A stretch of 12,668 nt of DNA, taken from Cephalothrix spiralis. Taxonomy: Eukaryota > Nemertea > Palaeonemertea > Archinemertea > Cephalotrichidae. The notes beneath the pieces are model-generated. The model was not told the origin of the DNA. It ran no database searches and saw only the letters and a list, made by a program, of their open reading frames with translations. Positions 9,901 through 12,668 of the stretch are shown here, piece after piece. The stretch covers positions 1 through 12,668 of the forward strand of contig JAUCNG010247744.1 in assembly GCA_032353305.1 (NCBI GenBank). The letters are read 5' to 3'. Position 1 is the stretch's first letter; every line of letters starts with the position of its first letter. The position numbers and the translations under genes were made by a program.

Positions 9901-12553
9901 GAATGTAGCTGATTTAGTCCAGTCCTTACGCCATCCAATTGAGACTGCACAGCAGTTTTCAACATGGCCTCAATTGAATCCTGTAGAAATGAAATATAAA
10001 ACGATAATCAGTATAGAATTTCATTCTGGAGCATTTTGGGAGGCAATGTATATGCATTACTTAAAAATAAGTTCAGAAGGTAAGATAAGAAGACAATAAA
10101 AGATAATATTACCTTTTTCCTTGCATGTTTTCTTCGTAATTGGTCAACTCTATCTAATTGGTCAGGCCTCTATAAAATGAAATAAAAACCTAATAAATAC
10201 AACTAAAATTTAAAGGAAAACTATAAGAAAAACCTCTGTTCCTTTTCCAGACCATGTCATACAAACATTACAAAACTTGCCATCATTAATCATTTATTTG
10301 GCACTGCATACTTTTAAGGTTAGGCATAATGGATAAGTAGTGCATGGAATCTGTTTTGACAATATATGACTATTTCTCAAAAACCATAATAGTCTAGATA
10401 ACAAAAATCTGAAGGCACAAAGAAAAAATTTTTCAAAAAGTTAATTTTCTCAATATCACATCAGATCATTGTACAGTTTTTTGTGCAAAATATGCAAGCA
10501 ATTCACTAAAAAAAGCTAAGCAGTGTCAAGAACATTCTCACTTGTCAAAGCCTCTCCCATCATAGCACCTGCTGTCCAAGGATGAAAATTATGAAATATG
10601 ATATAATACCATGGGAACGAGAATGTGTCAAGAATACATCAAACAAGTTATCTATGCAAAATATTTGAAGAAAATTATTTTATTTACCAAATTTTCAAGT
10701 CATCAAAATAAACATTTCTTATTTTTTTAGGTTTTTGAGAAATATAAAAATAAATGCTAATTTTCTAACCACAATTTTTTTCTTCAAAACTGGGTATTTC
10801 ACCTTTTAAGATCCTCAAAAACAGTTAGTTCATGACACAACAAGAGCCCTTGGCACCATGCCAATAGGTACTTTTGCTAGGCTTTGTCACAGCTAATGCT
10901 ACCTCTGATCAATAATTTTTTAAAGAGAAATAACAGACCACAAAATTCTTATTATTAAGGAATAAATTGAAAGGTTGGATCATAAAATTAACCAATAAAT
11001 TTGCTCCTGCATTTCCAGAATTGTGGCCTAATTGGTTTCTCACCACAATAACAGGTCAAAAAAATAAAAAGTTATGGTTTTGTACCCTCATTCTGAGAGA
11101 AAATTGAAATGCACATCGGAAACTATGGTTAAAGACAAAATAATTTGGAACCAGGTTGACTTCATATATATCACAATCAATGAAATTCTATTGAATTTAA
11201 AAATCAATATCATTTACTGCTAAAAAGTAAAGTGATAGAAATGGACTACTTCTGGCAAAACCAGATTGACATTGGTGTTGTTTAAGCCCTGACTTGCAGT
11301 GGGCAACTTGGCTCAGTGGGTCTGTCGGTGTGTTTCATCTCGATTAAGTCTCAGAATCCAACGTTCTAAATCGACCGTCAGATACCTCGACATTGTGCTA
11401 GCATATCCAAGCGAGTGACGTCATCACTGGGTCTAGAAATAACCCACCAATCAGTGTCAAGTTCAAAAATTTGGAATCAACTCTAATCAGTGATTTCACC
11501 ACCCCCACTTCAATTTAATGATGGCACCCTACACCTGTTAATTACGCACAAATGCTTGCCAAAAAGCCTCTAGTAGACTTATCTAATCACTCAAACCTGA
11601 TCAAATGTGTAAAGCAACTTGTTTTTAACATTTCAGGAAAATATTAGACTTTAAAATGTCTGGACTTTTTTACGAAAATTTCCAAATTCGCGCCCATTTG
11701 ACTCAAGGTTTTTTAAAACACTGTTTTAAAAACAAATTCAGTAAACATCAGAAACGTGCCAGATTGAAGTTATTTTTTTTAGATGAAAGGTAAAGACCTG
11801 AATTGCATCCCAGAGGTTCAACATTTTAGAAAAAAAAATTATTTTGAACTATTTAGGACTTATTCCTCTGCAACCAGCTGATTTCCCAGAGTGGAATCCG
11901 ACTATGTTACGCTAGTATATATACACCAGGGAAATTTTTTTGAATTTTTCCACAAAAAATGTGGAGTTGTGTATATTTTTTGAATTTTTCCACAAAAAAA
12001 AGGTCAAGTCTTCTATAGTCCCGGGATTTCCGGTCGACTAAAGAAAAAGGTCATTGTGGTCGACTAAAAAAAGGTCATTTTCAGGATGACTAAAAAAAGT
12101 CATTTTCCGATAGACTAAAAAAGATTCAACATACGGGCGGAGTCCTGGGATTTCCAATCGAAATGTGGGCGTAGATCCGAAAAGTTTTCCACCGAAAATG
12201 CGGGCATCCTGGGAAAATTTTGGTGGGATTCTACTCTAACTCTGGGATTTCCGAAACTACTCGAACTCCAAGAACTGTAAACCACTGCATGGAATATTAC
12301 ATATAGATCTAACTTCTAAGGCAGAGATCAAAAATGATTAAAACATGAATTTGAATAACACAAAAGATCAAAAAAAGTGACAAAAGCTTTTAAAACTTTC
12401 AAACTTTAACTTCCAAGATTTCACTTTCGTAAGTTTCGTTTCACATGTCCAAAACAACGGGAAAATGAAACAAACCTGTAGTAAGCTAGCTACTTGCTTG
12501 GCCGCTTTCAATTTAGCATCAGCTTCTAATTTGTCAAGATCTAGCGTTTCCAT
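3840..12553 (-). CDS. EXOC3: EXOC3/Sec6 exocyst subunit, N-terminal part (9 exons; 3' exons lie outside the window)
   Basis: Joined coding exons: 12553-12476, 10169-10113, 9980-9868, 9363-9273, 8685-8579, 6963-6882, 6251-6103, 5177-5064 and 3945-3840; 897 nt, 299 codons, no stop. Motifs recognised as EXOC3 include [19 protein letters not shown] (27-45), [11 protein letters not shown] (57-67), [10 protein letters not shown] (116-125), GKQLW (193-197), RIIEREE (219-225), GRPKQWKAK (243-251) and [12 protein letters not shown] (274-285). These agree with vertebrate EXOC3 in order and spacing. EXOC3 is a subunit of the octameric exocyst, which tethers secretory vesicles to the plasma membrane before SNARE-mediated fusion. 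The N-terminal region seen here is the charged helical part that packs into the exocyst core bundle (CorEx); the C-terminal CATCHR-type rod is missing because it lies beyond position 1. Every intron is GT-AG; phases after exons 1-9 are 0,0,2,0,2,0,2,2,0. No frameshift or stop suggests a pseudogene. Identity is very firm; individual splice points are inferred from frame and homology. Confidence 0.96.
4486..4503. repeat. Perfect 7-bp hairpin with GAAA loop
   Basis: ATACGCG-GAAA-CGCGTAT. A GNRA-type loop would be very stable in RNA read from the + strand, but the gene is transcribed from the minus strand, where the loop reads TTTC. It follows a run of nine C at 4470-4478. Probably coincidental. 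Confidence 0.4.
4581..4790. mobile_element. Foldback locus built from degenerate ~8-bp units (locus A)
   Basis: From 4645 rightwards the + strand parses into units such as GACATTTCG, GTCATTAG, GCATTTGG, GTCATTTTC, GACATTC, GACATTATA, GTCTATA, GACATTTTG and so on to GACATTATGG near 4790. From 4644 leftwards the minus strand parses likewise: GACATTATA, GTCTTAAA, GACACTTTG, GTAATTC, GACATTTAA, GTCTATC, GTCATTTC, GACTTTC. Orientation flips at the palindrome AATGTC/GACATT (4639-4650). A 14-bp perfect inverted pair (4632-4645 with 4685-4698) sits within. Tandem-repeat arms in inverted orientation recall Drosophila FB elements; the family is not recognised. Confidence 0.55.
5064..5177 (-). CDS. EXOC3: EXOC3 exon 8 (residues 226-263 plus two bases of codon 264)
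   Basis: Acceptor TACTTTAAG at 5179-5178 (less common AAG), then A completing Arg 226, [20 protein letters not shown] and [17 protein letters not shown], ending AG before GTAAAAAG at 5063. Vertebrate EXOC3 has a closely matching 'QTGFVPPGRPKNWKEKMF' and 'LERTV'. The G-F-P-GRP--WK motif is a hallmark of animal Sec6. Upstream in-frame sequence from 5269 to 5178 is intronic and unconserved. Confidence 0.94.
5479..5562. repeat. Two-stem hairpin rich in GTTCAA/TTGAAC
   Basis: Outer stem CATCTGTC (5479-5486) pairs with GACAGATG (5555-5562). Inner stem CGTTTAACAGCGTTCAAC (5509-5526) pairs with GTTTTGAACGCAGTTGAACG (5535-5554), with two mismatches and a two-base bulge. The same GTTCAA/GAACG words continue to 5625 (CCGTTCAAAA at about 5580, GAACGTTC at about 5615). 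Probably a degraded foldback element. Confidence 0.55.
5860..6067. mobile_element. Foldback locus built from degenerate ~8-bp units (locus B)
   Basis: The right arm (about 5997-6067, + strand) parses as TTCATTCG, GTCTTATG, GACTTTCG, ATCTTTTTG, GATGTCG, GTCTTTTG. The left arm (about 5860-5970, read on the minus strand) parses as CCAATTTCG, GTCTGATTA, GACATTCG, GTCTTGA, GTCCATTAA, GATTTCG, ATTTTTCG, AACGTTCG, GTCTTTTTG. The arms are separated by about 25 bp containing AGTTAACT. It has the same architecture and near-identical unit grammar as 4581-4790 but is not a simple copy, so the two are likely independent, decayed members of one family. Confidence 0.5.
6103..6251 (-). CDS. EXOC3: EXOC3 exon 7 (residues 177-225 plus two bases of codon 226)
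   Basis: Acceptor CATATTTCAG at 6253-6252; encodes [49 protein letters not shown]; ends AG before GTAAATC at 6102. It corresponds to vertebrate 'GLSDELAKQLWMVLQRSLVT' followed by VRRDP and RIIEREE. Conserved tryptophan (W197), double Arg (VRRxP) and RIIEREE make this a diagnostic Sec6 segment. 149 nt, phase 2 in the exit codon. Confidence 0.95.
6252..6881 (-). other. EXOC3 intron 6 (630 bp)
   Basis: GTAAGT donor, CATATTTCAG acceptor. One GC-rich hairpin at 6717-6752; otherwise AT-rich sequence with no recognisable content. Confidence 0.85.
6717..6752. repeat. GC-rich hairpin
   Basis: GCGGAATTC (6717-6725) pairs perfectly with GAATTCCGC (6744-6752). The 18-nt loop can form a further short stem, CGGG-GA-CCCG (6731-6740). 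Confidence 0.55.
6882..6963 (-). CDS. EXOC3: EXOC3 exon 6 (residues 149-176)
   Basis: Acceptor TCTTTCAG at 6965-6964, then T completing Cys 149, [20 protein letters not shown] and QSPTDKN, donor AAC/GTAAGT at 6881-6876. The 'L-DLE-RD-L' core agrees with vertebrate 'LMDLECSRDGL'. The second half is diverged, but the length from DLE to the next conserved block (QLW) is 46 residues in both lineages, supporting the exon boundaries. Missing from simple ORF calls because it has no internal Met and is only 82 nt. Confidence 0.9.
7245..7325 (+). repeat. Four imperfect TCAGCG-GAGCAC repeats
   Basis: TCAGCGAGCAC (7245-7255), TCAGCGTGCGAGTAC (7266-7280), TCAGTGAGCAC (7286-7296) and TCAGCGCGCGAGCAC (7310-7325) recur every 20-24 bp. 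A short decayed tandem array, GC-richer than its flanks; no function inferred. Confidence 0.55.
7873..7937 (+). repeat. Dispersed repeat, copy 2
   Basis: Counterpart of 169-225; starts CATCCAAAATCATGGCAGAT and ends ACATAAAATAAACCTGAGCTCC with an internal insertion of about eight bases relative to copy 1. The long inverted arms that surround copy 1 are not evident here, so this is a fragment or the repeat is an independent unit. Confidence 0.6.
8154..8252. mobile_element. 99-bp interrupted inverted repeat (MITE-like)
   Basis: Three perfect stem blocks appear in order: AGGTTT (8154-8159) with AAACCT (8247-8252), GCGCGCTAT (8170-8178) with ATAGCGCGC (8233-8241), and AGCACC (8189-8194) with GGTGCT (8212-8217). 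Weaker pairing (TATATGG with CCCTATA) joins the latter two. Unequal spacer lengths between blocks indicate small indels in one arm. Palindromic AT- and GC-mixed structure without ORF, most like a small foldback/MITE remnant. Confidence 0.6.
8579..8685 (-). CDS. EXOC3: EXOC3 exon 5 (residues 114-148 plus two bases of codon 149)
   Basis: After acceptor TTTTCTAG, encodes [20 protein letters not shown] and [15 protein letters not shown], ending in TG before GTAAATAC at 8578. It matches vertebrate LAAAVENLKNIFSVPEIV almost residue for residue. A second AG nine bases into the exon (TTGCAG/CGATGG) would keep frame only by dropping the conserved LLAA residues, so the upstream site is preferred. 107 nt, phase 2 exit. 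Confidence 0.94.
8686..9272 (-). other. EXOC3 intron 4 (587 bp)
   Basis: GTAAGA donor, TTTTCTAG acceptor. The central part (8938-9043) is a CGTAC-rich patch with a direct duplication described separately. The remainder is AT-rich without recognisable content. Confidence 0.85.
8951..9013 (+). repeat. Degenerate direct duplication in a CGTAC-rich patch
   Basis: GCGTACACAAGGAGGG (8951-8966) and GCGTACAAGGGAGGGG (8998-9013) are diverged direct copies. Between and around them CGTAC/GTACG words pile up (8939, 8989-9002, 9034-9041). Confidence 0.5.
9273..9363 (-). CDS. EXOC3: EXOC3 exon 4 (residues 83-113)
   Basis: Three AG acceptors compete within AATTTAGTTTAGAGG. Only the first (AG at 9365-9364) restores the frame: AA+T, TTA, GAG, GAA gives N-LEEVDDPF, aligning with the vertebrate segment around 'SLADVSKDW'. 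It continues [20 protein letters not shown] and SQ and ends CAG/GTAAGA at 9272. The final HSQ is conserved. Length 91 nt; enters in phase 2 and leaves in phase 0. Confidence 0.92.
9364..9867 (-). other. EXOC3 intron 3 (504 bp)
   Basis: GTAAGT donor, TTTAG acceptor. It holds a short direct duplication of TGTATTCAAT at 9424-9433 and 9445-9454 and several short ORFs on both strands that are AT-rich chance frames. No other structure seen. Confidence 0.85.
9868..9980 (-). CDS. EXOC3: EXOC3 exon 3 (residues 46-82 plus two bases of codon 83)
   Basis: Starts after CTACAG with GAT TCA ATT GAG (DSIE), runs through [20 protein letters not shown] and EDVKEIKK, and ends in AA before GTAAGT at 9867-9862. 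[11 protein letters not shown] is invariant between this animal and vertebrates, making this the most conserved segment in the window. Heptad-like hydrophobic spacing over residues 50-82 fits a coiled-coil/core-bundle helix. Phase 2 exit; the split codon becomes AAT (Asn 83) with the first base of exon 4. Confidence 0.95.
9981..10112 (-). other. EXOC3 intron 2 (132 bp)
   Basis: Shortest intron of the set, GTAATA...TTTCTACAG. AT-rich; nothing notable apart from splice signals. Confidence 0.88.
10113..10169 (-). CDS. EXOC3: EXOC3 exon 2 (residues 27-45)
   Basis: A 57-nt micro-exon encoding [19 protein letters not shown], nearly identical to the vertebrate block RPDQLDKVEQYRRREARKK. Acceptor TTTTATAG/AGG at 10170-10171 and donor AAG/GTAATA at 10112-10111. 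Phase 0 at both ends, so skipping it would delete 19 residues without a frameshift. The run of basic residues is part of the conserved N-terminal helix. Confidence 0.95.
10523..10634. repeat. Small repeat bounded by GTGTCAAGAA copies with an internal inverted pair
   Basis: GTGTCAAGAA occurs at 10523-10532 and again at 10625-10634; ACATTCTC (10532-10539) pairs with GAGAATGT (10619-10626). Further out, TATTTCTCAAAAACC (10371-10385) has an exact inverted match at 10730-10744. These nested symmetries suggest an old small insertion, but the arms are too short to be sure. Confidence 0.3.
10833..10878. repeat. Nested hairpin TTGGCA-CCA-TGCCAA
   Basis: TTGGCA (10850-10855) pairs with TGCCAA (10859-10864) around a 3-nt loop. 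Outside it, TGACACAACAAGAGCC and GGCTTTGTCA form an imperfect second stem. The ACAAGAGCCC-type head is reminiscent of repeats common in bivalve DNA, from general familiarity only. Confidence 0.35.
11302..11420 (+). mobile_element. Possible tRNA-derived SINE (head region)
   Basis: TGGCTCAGTGGG at 11309-11320 fits the RNA polymerase III A-box consensus TRGYNNARNNGG at every position. About 42 bp downstream, CGTTCTAAATCG (11361-11372) is a degenerate B box (consensus GGTTCGANNCC, with one insertion and two mismatches). This part reads antisense to EXOC3. The right boundary, core domain and tail were not identified, and no target-site duplication was found by eye. Confidence 0.35.
11934..12000 (+). 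repeat. Two-copy direct repeat, ~41-bp period
   Basis: TTTTTTGAATTTTTCCACAA plus an A run occurs at 11934-11959 and again at 11976-12000. The first copy also starts a small hairpin CCACAAAAAATGTGG. Confidence 0.8.
12032..12127 (+). repeat. Tandem repeat, ~26-bp unit, about 3.7 copies
   Basis: Units start at 12032 (GGTCGACTAAAGAAAAAGGT), 12058 (GGTCGACTAAAAAAAGGTCA), 12084 (GGATGACTAAAAAAAGTCAT) and 12109 (GATAGACTAAAAAAGATTC). Unit lengths are 26, 26, 25 and about 19. Divergence rises toward the right end. Confidence 0.85.
12476..12553 (-). CDS. EXOC3: EXOC3 coding exon 1 (residues 1-26)
   Basis: Begins at ATG 12553-12551 in a good start context (A at -3, G at +4) and reads [20 protein letters not shown], then VASLLQ, ending on CAG before a GTTTGT donor at 12475. 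The closing 'VASLLQ' matches the 'VAGMLQ' that precedes RPDQLDKV in vertebrate EXOC3, which fixes both start region and donor. The sequence is an amphipathic, Lys/Glu/Ala-rich helix, as expected for the first core-bundle helix. Reading through the donor adds about 35 non-conserved residues before a stop at 12368, so the ORF extension is intronic. Confidence 0.93.
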
Positions 12554-12554
12554 C

Positions 12555-12563
12555 TTATTGCAT
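12555..12563 (-). other. Two-codon upstream ORF (ATG CAA TAA) ending one base before the EXOC3 start
   Basis: The leader reads ATGCAATAAGATGG: a minimal uORF Met-Gln-stop, one G, then the EXOC3 ATG. The uORF start has a poor context (T at -3, C at +4) whereas the main start has A at -3 and G at +4, so leaky scanning to the main start would be expected. Relevance depends on transcription beginning upstream of 12563. Confidence 0.5.
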
Positions 12564-12599
12564 AAATTTTAATTTGTACATTTCAGTGATTTTTTTTTT

Positions 12600-12609
12600 C
12601 ACTTCCGGT
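12600..12609 (-). promoter_or_regulatory. ETS/GABP-type binding site ACCGGAAGTG
   Basis: The minus strand reads ACCGGAAGTG, a full match to the ETS-family/GABPA consensus, 47 bp upstream of the EXOC3 start codon and in the same orientation as the gene. A weaker relative, ACCGGAAAAA, lies at 12651-12660. ETS sites close to the start are typical of TATA-less housekeeping promoters. Binding is inferred from the motif only. Confidence 0.55.
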
Positions 12610-12668
12610 AGCTGATGATGAGGTCCACAAATTATTAAAAGTTACAAATCTTTTTCCGGTCGAGCTAA

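Larger units (their letters stand above)
11880..12255. mobile_element. Composite element with internal tandem repeats and possible inverted ends
   Basis: The left end contains TCCCAGAGTGGAATCC (about 11884-11900). The right end on the minus strand reads TCCCAGAGTTAGAGTAGAATCC (12226-12247), a related sequence in inverse orientation. Between them lie two arrays (a ~41-bp-period pair at 11934-12000 and ~26-bp units at 12032-12127) and three copies of GGGATTTCC (12023, 12147, 12244). Tandem repeats held between short inverted ends resemble bivalve pearl-type non-autonomous elements; that assignment is only by analogy. Confidence 0.4.
10170..12475 (-). other. EXOC3 intron 1 (2306 bp)
   Basis: Donor GTTTGT at 12475, acceptor TTTTATAG at 10170. 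It contains no recognisable exon. From the donor side it holds a composite repeat at 11880-12255, a possible tRNA-derived SINE around 11302-11420, a small nested hairpin at 10833-10878, and repeated motifs with inverted copies at 10371-10744. The rest is AT-rich unique-looking sequence. Confidence 0.85.
12554..12668 (-). promoter_or_regulatory. EXOC3: EXOC3 5' leader and proximal promoter
   Basis: The 115 bases upstream of the start codon contain no further coding sequence in frame with homology. On the minus strand they hold two ACCGGAA elements, about 51 bp apart, a T-rich tract and an AT-rich leader. No TATA box at a convincing distance is visible. A housekeeping gene such as EXOC3 is usually driven by a TATA-less ETS/GABP-type promoter. 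The transcription start is not determinable from the sequence, and an additional 5' non-coding exon further upstream cannot be excluded. Confidence 0.5.

Noticed and set aside
12032-12127. CRISPR-like regular repeats
   Set aside because: Units are contiguous with no spacers and lie in an animal intron; it is a minisatellite.
12023-12252. Three GGGATTTCC copies as possible kappa-B sites
   Set aside because: They belong to the repeat element, are one base shorter than the usual 10-bp consensus, and there is no independent sign of regulation.

Overview
The window is animal nuclear DNA. It carries the 5' part of one multi-exon protein gene on the minus strand, EXOC3 (exocyst subunit Sec6), inside AT-rich, repeat-laden intronic DNA. 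Nine coding exons can be placed by eye between 12553 and 3840. All flanking introns read GT...AG, the frame stays open through every junction, and the joined exons encode 299 residues. These line up with roughly the first 300 residues of vertebrate EXOC3 (about 745-756 aa in human). The remaining ~450 residues must be encoded by exons beyond position 1; I found no exon 10 in the 3.8 kb of intron 9 that is visible.

Layout along the + strand: 1-3839 is the visible part of intron 9 (large foldback element at 1-513, a second foldback at 3199-3354, a GC-rich nested inverted repeat at 3604-3673). 3840-3945 is exon 9, 5064-5177 exon 8, 6103-6251 exon 7, 6882-6963 exon 6, 8579-8685 exon 5, 9273-9363 exon 4, 9868-9980 exon 3, 10113-10169 exon 2, and 12476-12553 coding exon 1. 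12554-12668 holds the 5' leader and proximal promoter, with a consensus ETS/GABP site and a two-codon upstream ORF ending one base before the start codon.

The organism is an invertebrate metazoan. The protein is clearly alignable to vertebrate EXOC3 but diverged in linkers. Introns are small to medium, the DNA is visibly AT-rich, and ACATGT-type palindromes plus foldback/MITE-like elements are frequent. This texture suggests a mollusc, most likely a bivalve, but the taxon is an inference.

No second protein gene, tRNA, rRNA, CRISPR array or intact transposase/reverse transcriptase is supported. The most unusual content is in the introns. Two loci (4581-4790 in intron 8 and 5860-6067 in intron 7) are foldbacks whose two arms are each made of highly degenerate ~8-bp tandem units (GACATTTN / GTCTTTNG style), with unit orientation reversing between the arms. 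This design recalls the tandem-repeat inverted termini of Foldback (FB) elements, but I do not recognise the family. With the other inverted repeats, the EXOC3 pre-mRNA is predicted to carry many long hairpins.
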